Positions 16,009 to 23,598 of a DNA stretch of 64,000 nucleotides are shown here, in pieces. Location of the stretch: contig NZ_CP116936.1 in NCBI RefSeq assembly GCF_028475105.1, forward strand, positions 3,905,501 to 3,969,500. Direction: 5' to 3'. The notes below the pieces were generated by a model that saw only the letters and a program-made list of their open reading frames with translations, had not been told where the DNA came from and did no database searches. This DNA is from Micromonospora sp. LH3U1 (GTDB taxonomy: Bacteria; Actinomycetota; Actinomycetes; Mycobacteriales; Micromonosporaceae). How positions within the stretch are numbered: position 1 is the first letter of the stretch; the number at the start of each line of letters is the position of its first letter. A program made the translations under genes and the position numbers.

Positions 16009-16954
16009 ACCAACGGCGGCGGGCGGCGAGGATGGTGAGGGTTTCCTGGCGGACTTGAGCGGGATGCGCCGTGAGGCGGCGGTGCGTGAAGCGCACGACG
16101 AGGATGCCGATGGTGGCGAGCAGAGCGTCGCGGCGCAGGTCGATCTCGCGTTCGGTCGGATCGCCGTGGCTGGTCGCGCCGTCCAGCTCGATGTCGACCC
16201 GCTCCGCCTCGGCGAACATGTCGAGATAGGTCGTCCGCGCGCCGACCTGCACCCGCGCCTGCCGGGTGAAGGTCGGCATGCCCGGGCCGGTAAAAACGTG
16301 GTCGTGGCCCCAGATCTCCAACGGGCTGCGGCAGCCCGCGGCGAGCCGGTCCAGCAAACCGCGCAGTACCGAACGGTCGGTCATCCTCGGCACCTCGGCG
16401 AGAGCGGCAACGAGTCGCTGTGGGGTGGTCAGCCGGTCGTTGACCGCGCGAATGAGCAGGCCAGACCGGTCAACCGGCGGCAGCAGCGGCCAACAGTCCA
16501 CCAGGGTCCGGTCGAGCCGGGTAACCGGCAGCCCGCCCCGCATCACCGCCTGCGGCGGCGCAACCGCGAAGCCGGCGCGACGGCGTACCACGAGATGTGG
16601 CCGAGCCCGCAGGCCCGACCGGCTGGGCAGGTCGAGATACACCCGCTCCCCTGGTAACTGGCGGCGTAGGCCCCACACCTCGAGCGCGGTCAGGCGACTG
16701 AGCGCCGCATGCCCGCCGGCGTACGCCAACGCCGCGCGGCGGGCCAGCTCGGGCTCGACCCGGGCCAGAATCGGCAGGTCGGCACTGGCATCGCGGATCA
16801 GCGCGGCGTCACCGTAGATCCCGGGCAGCAGCCGTACCAGCCGACCAGCCCGCCAGGCAGTCTGAATCGTCCACGCCGGCGCCACTCGCGTCAGGTCTCC
16901 TCGAGTGACCAGCCCATTGTCGCGCAAGAGCAGAGCGCGCAGCCTCGGGTCCAC
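16004..16954 (-). CDS. AbiEi-like antitoxin N-domain fused to DUF559 endonuclease-like domain
   Basis: A 316-aa protein from GTG 16954 (VDPRLRALLLRDNGLVTRGD). The N-terminal 80 residues look like the winged-helix type IV antitoxin (AbiEi) fold: NGLVTRGDLTR, then GRLVRLLPGIYG. The C-terminal 100 residues match DUF559, a Vsr/REase-like fold: YLDMFAEAERVDIELDG, then REIDLRRDALLATIGI and VVRFTHRRL, including the E-x-D-G core. Such fusions are frequent in actinomycetes, and their biochemical role is not established. No toxin partner is adjacent, so I do not call a toxin-antitoxin pair. The start is supported by family length rather than a strong ribosome site. Confidence 0.75.
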   Translation of the reverse strand: MDPRLRALLLRDNGLVTRGDLTRVAPAWTIQTAWRAGRLVRLLPGIYGDAALIRDASADLPILARVEPELARRAALAYAGGHAALSRLTALEVWGLRRQLPGERVYLDLPSRSGLRARPHLVVRRRAGFAVAPPQAVMRGGLPVTRLDRTLVDCWPLLPPVDRSGLLIRAVNDRLTTPQRLVAALAEVPRMTDRSVLRGLLDRLAAGCRSPLEIWGHDHVFTGPGMPTFTRQARVQVGARTTYLDMFAEAERVDIELDGATSHGDPTEREIDLRRDALLATIGILVVRFTHRRLTAHPAQVRQETLTILAARRRWS

Positions 16955-17124
16955 CGGCCCACCCTGCCTCGACCGGCCGCCGAGCGCTGCCCGCGCGGGG
17001 GCCGCTGTGGACAGCGGGAGCACCTGTGGACGGCAACCCACGCCGCCGTCGGTTGTGGTACGCCCGTCAGGTCCCGCGGTGCCGCGTCCGGGTCAACTCA
17101 CCCTGGGCGTTGAAGGTCCGCCAC

Positions 17125-17364
17125 TCACGGCTCCCGCATCCAGGTCCCGGGATCGGTGACGAACACGCCCTTACCCTGCTGTCGCCGGATCACCCGCAAC
17201 GCCTCAAGCCGGGCGTAGGCCATCTGCACCGTCCCGTGGCTGACGCCGTAGGTCGCGCGCAGCTCGGAAATCGAGGGCAGCCTGTCCTCCGGCTTCAACT
17301 TCTTCGATCTGACGTCGGCGATCACATCATCGGCGATGCGCCAATAGTCCGGCACTTCTCGCAT
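17125..17364 (-). CDS. Short GntR-type winged-helix regulator
   Basis: A 79-aa protein that is essentially only the GntR DNA-binding domain: YWRIADDVIADVRSKKLK, EDRLPSISELRATYGVSHGT (recognition helix) and a wing ending QGKGVFVTD. No effector-binding domain follows. The ATG at 17364 has AGGAG upstream; the frame extends to 17397 but without a ribosome site. It is divergent from the DivIVA gene and probably controls the shared 17365-17583 region. Such one-domain GntR genes often accompany small actinobacterial accessory clusters. Confidence 0.8.
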   Translation of the reverse strand: MREVPDYWRIADDVIADVRSKKLKPEDRLPSISELRATYGVSHGTVQMAYARLEALRVIRRQQGKGVFVTDPGTWMREP

Positions 17365-17422
17365 GGCACTCCTCGCGTGGCGATCCGATTCGATCACACC
17401 GCGACGCGCCTAACAAGCAGCG

Positions 17423-17451
17423 TTGACTCATCTGACATGTCTAGCTATGTT
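17423..17451 (+). promoter_or_regulatory. Sigma70-type promoter for the DivIVA-domain gene
   Basis: TTGACT at 17423-17428, a 17-base spacer, and TATGTT at 17446-17451, in the divergent region next to the GntR gene. The surrounding AT content is higher than its neighbours. Transcription would begin near 17458, leaving an approximately 125-base leader. Confidence 0.6.
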
Positions 17452-17583
17452 GATTCCGAGCCAGTCCTCGCGTGGCAACGAGTTCGGCTCATCCCCCGGT
17501 CGGGGCGGGTGCGTGTGCCCGTCCCGACCCTCCGGCCCAACTCAGAACCGTCCACGCTGCCGATTGTCTGAGAGAGGATCGCT

Positions 17584-17877
17584 GTGGCTCAGGTGTATCG
17601 GGGTGGCCAGCCCTACCCCGCTGGCTACCCGGCGCGGCTGACGCCGCACGAGGTGCGGACACGCGAGTTCGCCGGGTGCCGGCGCGGCGTCGACCCCGTT
17701 GAGGTGCGCGAGTTCCAGGCCCGGGTGGCCGACGAGCTGGCCACCCTGAACGAGGCGGTGCGGCTGCTCAACCAGGAAAACGGCCGGATCAAGCGGGCGC
17801 TGCGTGACTGGCAGACCATGCACGCGCAAGAGTGCCGGCAGCCGCAGGAGCGCCACGACAACTCCGGCCACTGGTGA
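17584..17877 (+). CDS. DivIVA-domain protein
   Basis: A 97-aa protein with the N-terminal DivIVA/GpsB-like motif (LTPHEVRTREF, then the G-V-D-P-x-E-V-x-x-F segment) followed by one coiled coil (residues about 45-85: FQARVADELATLNEAVRLLN...). It is much shorter than Wag31/DivIVA, so probably not the polar-growth protein itself but one of the small DivIVA-domain proteins of accessory clusters. The GTG start has GAGG upstream, and the stop overlaps the next gene (GTGA). Confidence 0.8.
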   Translation: MAQVYRGGQPYPAGYPARLTPHEVRTREFAGCRRGVDPVEVREFQARVADELATLNEAVRLLNQENGRIKRALRDWQTMHAQECRQPQERHDNSGHW

Positions 17878-18122
17878 CCGCTCGCCCCTCACCCGGTGAC
17901 CTGCTCGTCATCGACGGCCGCGCTTCGGTGCAGTTCCCCGGAGTTCGCGCCCTGACCCTCCGCGTCGTGTCGGTGTCCGACCAGCCGACGTATCAGGGCT
18001 GGATCTGGCTTACCGGCTACGTCCTCAACCGCCGAGGCGACGCCACCGCCAGACGCGAGGTCTACGTCCAACTCGCCGGCCTGGCACCAGCCGGGCCCGA
18101 AAGACTCGCTCAGTGCGGGTGA
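17874..18122 (+). CDS. Small conserved-looking protein coupled to the DivIVA gene
   Basis: An 82-aa protein whose GTG start overlaps the DivIVA stop (GTGA at 17874-17877), a clear sign of translational coupling. The sequence (VTARPSPGDLLVIDGRASVQ...) looks like a compact beta-barrel: alternating strands, VRALTLRVVSV and TYQGWIWLTGYVL. No catalytic motif is recognised. It ends eight bases before the convergent HNH gene. With the DivIVA and GntR genes it forms a three-gene unit. Confidence 0.65.
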   Translation: MTARPSPGDLLVIDGRASVQFPGVRALTLRVVSVSDQPTYQGWIWLTGYVLNRRGDATARREVYVQLAGLAPAGPERLAQCG

Positions 18123-18129
18123 AGCGCCG

Positions 18130-19062
18130 TCAGGCGGCCTTGTAGACAGTGTCGAGGTGCCATTCCAGGAATTCAGCGCGCGGCCGATCACTGCGCCGCT
18201 CGGGAAGGGCGATCCGCTCGCCTGCTTTCGCGTAGAACTGGTCGCCGTTGCCGAACTCGGTACGAAGCCGTGGGCTGACCAGGAGCCGATGCTTCGGATC
18301 GACGCCCAGGTAACCCCGATCGAAGAGGATGTGCACGTCGGACTTGAGCAGCAGGCCATTGTCTACCCGATGCTCGCCACCCTTGGGCAGCGGACGGATG
18401 TGCGCGGCCTGCAGCACAGGCTGGACCCTGTTGCCGGTGATGGCACAACGCCGGCCGTAGGCTCCCAGGACCACCGCCTTGAATGACTGCTGCCCGAGCC
18501 GCTGAGGCACCAGTCGGGGATCGCCATAGACGGGACCAGGGCGGTGCCACGGCCCACTCAGATCCACCTCTGCCGTGGTCCCGAGCAGGCGGTGGATCAG
18601 CAGATCGAAGTACGCCGACGTGTTGGCGTCCGCCAGGTTGTAGGTCTTGCCCTGCACGACGTTCGACGCGAACCCGGGCGGCGGGTCGGCGGTCGAATCG
18701 TCGTGGAAGAAGGTGACGTCACGGACGAATATGCAGCCGATGACGGGGTCCTCGCCCGGGCCGATCGCCTGCTTGCGGTACCGCCCGACACTGTGCCGCA
18801 TCTCGTCGATGCTCACAGCACCATTGGCCTCCCCGAAGAGTTCCCATGCCTCCGAGATTTTGAGCTGCGTGAAGCCGCTGAAGAAGCCGCCGCCAACGAC
18901 CCGGTTCAGCGGAAAATGCGCCTTGAAGAGGAACGGCTCTCCTGGGGTGAGAGCGCGGAAGGCGCCGCCGGACGGCCGCCAGAAGTTGACCTCATTCAGC
19001 TCGGGACGCTCAGCGAGGAAGCGGTACCACCGCTCGTCCGTCACACCCACGAAGGCCTTCAC
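18130..19062 (-). CDS. HNH endonuclease with N-terminal PUA-like reader domain
   Basis: A 310-aa protein. The N-terminal 150 residues (MKAFVGVTDERWYRFLAERP, GEPFLFKAHFP, VVGGGFFSGFTQLKISEAWE) resemble EVE/PUA-like modules that bind modified bases. The C-terminal 110 residues hold an HNH nuclease core: CAITGNRVQPVLQAAHIRPL, DNGLLLKSDVHILFDRGYLG, with the three conserved H-N-H positions visible. Relatives are annotated as putative modification-dependent restriction enzymes. No methyltransferase is adjacent, which fits a type IV mode (cutting modified DNA). The start codon is GTG at 19062. Its substrate is inferred. Confidence 0.8.
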   Translation of the reverse strand: MKAFVGVTDERWYRFLAERPELNEVNFWRPSGGAFRALTPGEPFLFKAHFPLNRVVGGGFFSGFTQLKISEAWELFGEANGAVSIDEMRHSVGRYRKQAIGPGEDPVIGCIFVRDVTFFHDDSTADPPPGFASNVVQGKTYNLADANTSAYFDLLIHRLLGTTAEVDLSGPWHRPGPVYGDPRLVPQRLGQQSFKAVVLGAYGRRCAITGNRVQPVLQAAHIRPLPKGGEHRVDNGLLLKSDVHILFDRGYLGVDPKHRLLVSPRLRTEFGNGDQFYAKAGERIALPERRSDRPRAEFLEWHLDTVYKAA

Positions 19063-19143
19063 ATCGATCAGGTTCCGTGAAAGTTGATCTCAGCACCACT
19101 ATCCGAACGGTCACCTGCACCCGTACCACGAAGGCCGCTGCTC

Positions 19144-19716
19144 TCAGCTTGCGCGTACGTCCGACGCCGGGGCGGACCGCTCGAGCAGCGCCTGCCGCAG
19201 CGCCGCGGACTGCTCCACCGACCCACCCCGGACGCCGAGACTCCGCCGGGCCGCCCGGTAGTAGCCGTCGCGGGCCTCGTTGACCCGGGTCAGCATCTCG
19301 GAGATGTCCGGTGGCGACTCGACGATCCCCCGGGCGAGTCTCTCGACCTGCCAGACCGCGTCCCGCCAACCAGCGGCGGCGACGACCGTCGGCTCGTCGC
19401 CGAGCAGCAGCAGGTTCTCCCAGACGATGGTGCGCCGCGCGTCCGCCTCAGCCAGCCGAGCCAGGCCGTCGTCCCGGTCGATCGGATGGCTGTGCGATCC
19501 CGGCCGGTGGTCGGCTGTCATCCGCAGCGCCACGGCGTGACTCTCCTTGATGGCGTGCGCGTATTCGACGTACGCGTCGAGCCGCCGTTCGTCCCAACGG
19601 ACGTTCTGGCTGCGCCGCCACCGGGCCCGGTCGGCCAGCGAGGTGGCGAGGATCGTGCCCAGGGTGCCGACCAGGACGCCGAGGAGCGCCGGAAGCTGTG
19701 TCAGAAACGTGCTCAC
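19144..19716 (-). CDS. Membrane-anchored hypothetical protein
   Basis: About 190 aa from GTG 19716 (an in-frame TTG at 19743 is less likely). The N-terminus is one hydrophobic helix (LPALLGVLVGTLGTILATSL) followed by an Arg-rich stretch (ADRARWRRSQNVRWDERRLD). The rest is a charged, helical cytoplasmic part. Many actinomycetes carry such small one-helix proteins of unknown function. It lies six bases from the end of the toxin-like gene at 19750 on the same strand, so it may be the last gene of that operon; an immunity role would fit the position but has no sequence support. Confidence 0.6.
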   Translation of the reverse strand: MSTFLTQLPALLGVLVGTLGTILATSLADRARWRRSQNVRWDERRLDAYVEYAHAIKESHAVALRMTADHRPGSHSHPIDRDDGLARLAEADARRTIVWENLLLLGDEPTVVAAAGWRDAVWQVERLARGIVESPPDISEMLTRVNEARDGYYRAARRSLGVRGGSVEQSAALRQALLERSAPASDVRAS

Positions 19717-19749
19717 GCCGCCGAGGTTGCCACTACCGGGCAAGGCCGG

Positions 19750-21767
19750 TCAGGGCGTCTGGTAGAAGTTGACCAGCACGTCGAACGTGAGCTTTTCCAG
19801 CAACGCGGAGCGCGCCAGTGCGACGTCCACCCCGGCCTGACCGAGGGCGCTCGCCTCCAGGTCGAACGCCTCCCGGAACATGATCTTGAACTCCTCGGCG
19901 AGCTCCTCGTAGCCCTTGGGATCGAGCAACCACACCAACTCGTCGAACGTCTGGTCGCCGCCGGTGGCGTGCCGGACGAGATCCTTGCGCATCTGCCGGA
20001 CTAGCTTCGCCCGACGCTCGGGGTCCAGCACCCCGCTCGGGTACGTCTTGATCTCCGCTTCCAGCTTCAGCACCAGCCGACGGACCATCCGGCCGTTCTC
20101 CACGGTCGCCTGGAGCTCGTACGCCACGATGTCGACGACCCGGCGCAGCTCGCCGACCTCGAAGCGCAGCCAACTGCCGGGATGGGTGTCGAGAATGCTC
20201 TTCGCCGCCATCAGCGAGCCGGCGGCGCCGGTGGTCCGACCGCCACCGCCGAAGAACTCCGAGATGACGGTGGCCAGCCCTCCGTCGGAGTACTGGATCC
20301 GGTGCCCGACCGCGCCGAGCAGATCCACCAGCAGCGCCACGGCCTCCTCCAGCCCGTCCTCGGCGAGGAACTCGGCCCAGGTGAACTGGGAGTAGTCCCT
20401 GCCGCCGCGGACCGGGGAGTGCGGCGGATGCTGGGAGAGCAGAAGCAGGCCCCGATACTGCTGGTCGGTGAACCCGTCAACGGCAGCCAGCACCTTGGTC
20501 AGGGTCTCCTTGCCGTGGTACAGGTCGGATTCGATCAGGTCGCGGAGGTCCTCGAACAGCTCCGGGGTCCGCTCCCGGGCCATCAGCCGGGTGAACTGGC
20601 CGAGCGCGTCCCCGCCGATGTCGTCGAGCATCGGTTGGAAGTACCGCAGGGCCGCGCCCGCCCGGTCCTCGATCAGCCGCACGATCTCGCGGGCGCCCTC
20701 CGTGTTGGGCAGCGCCGGTTTCATCGTCTCGACGAGAGTGAGAGCCCGGGTGGCCCGGGCGCTGCCCTTGGCCGCCATGCTCATCGTCGACGCGCCGGTG
20801 GCCATCAGGACGGCCTCCAGGAACGCTGGCCCGATCAGCCGGCCCAGCAGGTACAGGAACGGCACCCCGGTCGCGGCGTCGTGCAGCTTGCCCAGCGGTT
20901 CGGTGGCGAGGCCGGCCAGCCCGCGGCCGAGCGCTTCGGCCAGCGCGACCGCGCCGGCCTGCCAGGCCGACCAGAGCACGTACGTCAGGAGCGCGATCAG
21001 GACCGGTCCGGAGGAGAGCACCAGCACCAGGGCCACCAGTCCGACGATGTCGCCGACCACCGACTCCACGATGCCCACCACCATTCCGGCCTGGAGCACG
21101 GTGGTGGCGACCAGTGCGTGCTGGAGCATGCTGGCGGAGAACTTGTCGTAGATCTCGGCGTAGAAGCTCGCGCTGAGCAACCCGGCCCCGGTCAGCTCGT
21201 CGGTCATGCCGCGGACGAAGGCGTCCAGCGCGTCCCACGCCACCTGGAGCTCGGTCGGGTACTCGGTGATCGGCGGCAGCGCCGGGCCGTACTGGTCGAG
21301 CAGGGCGGTGGCGACGTCGGCGAGGACGGGTGCGAGCAGCCCGAAGGGCGCCAGGCCCAACCGCAGCGCTCCGGCCTCGGACCAGAGCCGGCCGGACATG
21401 GCGTGGTCGCTGAGATCGGTGGCCAGCTCGATCGCCTGGTCCCAGACCGACTGCAGCACCGCGGCCAGTGCCGCGGGTCGGGCGACAGCCCGGTTCGCAG
21501 CGCGGTCAGCAGCGGCGACAGGTCGGGCCGCCCGGCCGCCACGTCGCGCAGCGCGTCGGCGATCGGGTCGGCGAGGTCGTCGACGGTGAGTCGGGCCGTG
21601 TGGTCGACCGCCCCCGGGGGCAGCGAACCTGGTGGCCGCAACGCGTCGCTGACGGTGACGTCCACGCCCGCAGCGGGCGGTGCGGTGACGTCGGCGACCT
21701 GGGCCGCCCCGGTCAGCGCGGCGGTCGCGGTGACCTGGGCGTCGGCGGCCCGGACACTCGCGGCCAT
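19750..21767 (-). CDS. Toxin-like protein: membrane helices plus C-terminal PD-(D/E)XK-like motif (apparent frameshift)
   Basis: From ATG 21767 (MAASVRAADAQVTATAALTG...) sense continues to about 21,474, then resumes in the -1 frame as PAALAAVLQSVWDQA, giving about 672 aa if one base is restored. Residues about 220-325 hold several hydrophobic helices (VGLVALVLVLSSGPVLIALL). The C-terminal part carries ELRRVVD (Asp546), then a strand LKLEAEIK with Glu572-x-Lys574, consistent with a restriction-endonuclease-like nuclease. The ATG overlaps the upstream stop (TGATG). Membrane helices followed by a C-terminal nuclease resemble polymorphic toxins and injected effectors. This function is inferred. 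Confidence 0.6.
21471..21477 (-). other. Apparent -1 frameshift point in toxin-like gene
   Basis: Sense changes frame at CCCGCGG (gene direction): before it the frame gives RTGLSPDP, after it the -1 frame gives AALAAVLQSV. Adding one C joins them. The same heptamer marks the break at 10487-10493, but in a different codon phase. Confidence 0.6.
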
Positions 21768-23503
21768 CAGGAGGTCGGCGCGGGCGTAGCGGGGCTCGGG
21801 GGGTCGGTCGGCGCGAAGACCGTGGCGTACCGGTCGGCCTGTTCGGTCGAGCCGGTGCCGACCACGTGCTGCGCCAGGCGCTCCCGGCTGTTGGCCAGCT
21901 CGGCGGCCTCGTTGGCGATGCGTCGCTCGCGCAGCGCCTCGTCCTGAAGGTCGCTGTTGTACGGGTCGAGCGCGAGCGCCTGCCCCAGCACCGCCTCCAC
22001 GATGATGCCCTCGGTGCGCATCACGTTCTTCTGCACCGACATGATCACGCCCGGCACGGTGAACGACGTACCGGTGACCGGGTCGCTGTATTCGCTGACC
22101 CGCTCCCGGTTGAACTGCCAGACGGTGGTGACCGAGCCGTCCCGCTCCGGGTACCGGCTGCGCTTGAGCGCGTCGGTGACCGGCTCGCCGCGCCAGTCGA
22201 ACAGGGTGTTGAGCGAGTGCAGGACCTCCTCCCGTACCTCGGTCTTCTTCGCCCGGTTGTCGACCATCACCTCGTCCAGCAGGGCGTCGAGTTCGGGCAG
22301 GGTGCGCTCCCGCTTCGACTCGGCGAAGTTGTTGAAGAAGGCCACCCGCACGTCCACCAGGTGCAGGAACGTGACGAATTCCTGGTTCATCTGGCGGAAG
22401 ACGTAGTTCAGCGGCGCCGACAGGTTGATGTTGGAGATCTCCCTGGTGATGGCGGTCTCCTCGCCAACCTCGGTGGACACCTCGGAGCTGGAGTTGACCT
22501 GTACGTCCCGTTTCGACGAGGCGCTGGCGGCGTGCGTCTCGGTGGCCGAGGAGACGTTCTTGGCGAACTCCTGGCGCGAGGAGTTGGTCGAGCCGGCCAC
22601 CCCGCCGGACACCTTGACCGAGCCGAAGCCCCAGCTCGCCGATGCCTCGGCCTCGGCGTTGTACTCGAAGCTCTTGGCGTAGTCGCTCTGGTCGGACTGC
22701 TCGGCCTGGACCGCCGTCTCGAAGCCGGTGGCGCTCTCCTCGGAGAAGGAGTCCAGGATGCTGGACGCCTCAGCCTGGGTGCTGCTCGACCGGGTGTACG
22801 TCTTGACGCTGATCGTGGTCTTCTCCCCCGGTAGCAACGTCATGGTCTGCACCACCCGACCCGCCCCGTACGCCCCGAGGTAGGTGGAGAGGCGGTACTC
22901 CTCCACCAGCATCAGCCGGGGTTCGGGCGCTGCGGGCTGGGGGACGAAGACCGGAACCTGGTTGCCCCACAGGTCGGTGTAGACGGCGACGCTCATCCCG
23001 GCCTGGATATGACCGGCGATCTCGAAGACGCTGTCGTCCGCCGGGGCGCCACCCCCGGATCCATTATGGCCCCCGCCGGAACCACCAGGCTCGTCCTCGA
23101 CCGGGAGCTCGGGTTCGTCCACCTCGCCGGTCTGCGGGTTCCACTGCTTGGCGCTGCCGACGGTGCGAATGCGTGCGCCGGCCCGGCGGACTCGTGCCGC
23201 GCCGGAGAGCGCGTGGCCACCACCCTGGGCGAGCGGGAACACGCGCGGATCGAGGTAGCCGGTGGTCAGCGAGTCCCGCACGATGCCGATCACCTCACCG
23301 ATCGGCCGGCCCTCGAGGGTCAACCGGTCGGGCGCCTGCGCCACCGCGGAGGTGAAGTAGCTCGCGTCGAAGGGCAGGTCGATGAGGTTCCGGCCGGGGT
23401 ACGCGGTCGGCTCGGGCACGTTGTAGCTCAGGACGGTGGCCACCCCACCGGTCTCCAGGGCCACCAGTGGGCGGCGGTTTCTCTCGCCGGACGGCCGACT
23501 CAC
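21767..23503 (-). CDS. Unknown 578-aa partner of the toxin-like gene
   Basis: Start at GTG 23503 (AGG upstream; an in-frame TTG lies at 23515). The protein has a beta-rich N-terminus, a Gly-rich linker around residue 150 and a later MTLLPGEKTTISVKTYTRSS segment. About 130 residues then follow with regular Ser/Ala/Glu/Thr alternation (SSTQAEASSILDSFSEESAT, ASASWGFGSVKVSGGVAGS), like an amphipathic hairpin or long helical region of a pore former. A helical C-terminus completes it. I do not recognise the family and no signal peptide is seen. Its stop overlaps the next gene's start (TGATG), so the two products probably work together, perhaps as carrier or translocator and toxin. Confidence 0.6.
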   Translation of the reverse strand: MSRPSGERNRRPLVALETGGVATVLSYNVPEPTAYPGRNLIDLPFDASYFTSAVAQAPDRLTLEGRPIGEVIGIVRDSLTTGYLDPRVFPLAQGGGHALSGAARVRRAGARIRTVGSAKQWNPQTGEVDEPELPVEDEPGGSGGGHNGSGGGAPADDSVFEIAGHIQAGMSVAVYTDLWGNQVPVFVPQPAAPEPRLMLVEEYRLSTYLGAYGAGRVVQTMTLLPGEKTTISVKTYTRSSSTQAEASSILDSFSEESATGFETAVQAEQSDQSDYAKSFEYNAEAEASASWGFGSVKVSGGVAGSTNSSRQEFAKNVSSATETHAASASSKRDVQVNSSSEVSTEVGEETAITREISNINLSAPLNYVFRQMNQEFVTFLHLVDVRVAFFNNFAESKRERTLPELDALLDEVMVDNRAKKTEVREEVLHSLNTLFDWRGEPVTDALKRSRYPERDGSVTTVWQFNRERVSEYSDPVTGTSFTVPGVIMSVQKNVMRTEGIIVEAVLGQALALDPYNSDLQDEALRERRIANEAAELANSRERLAQHVVGTGSTEQADRYATVFAPTDPPSPATPAPTS

Positions 23504-23529
23504 ATCGACCTGCAACTATTCATGTCGCC

Positions 23530-23558
23530 ACGCTAGACGGGGCTGACCAGTGACTCAA
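23530..23558 (-). promoter_or_regulatory. Promoter for the two-gene toxin-like module
   Basis: Read leftward: TTGAGT (23558-23553), a 17-base spacer, and TAGCGT (23535-23530), with the GTG about 27 bases further on. This gives the module its own start separate from the ABC exporter gene that ends at 23599. Confidence 0.5.
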
Positions 23559-23598
23559 TCAGATCGTGGACAACCCGATCCCGGACATCGGACAACGG

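Noticed and set aside
16004..16954. Type IV toxin-antitoxin pair
   Set aside because: Only the antitoxin-like domain is present and fused to DUF559; no AbiEii-type toxin is adjacent.
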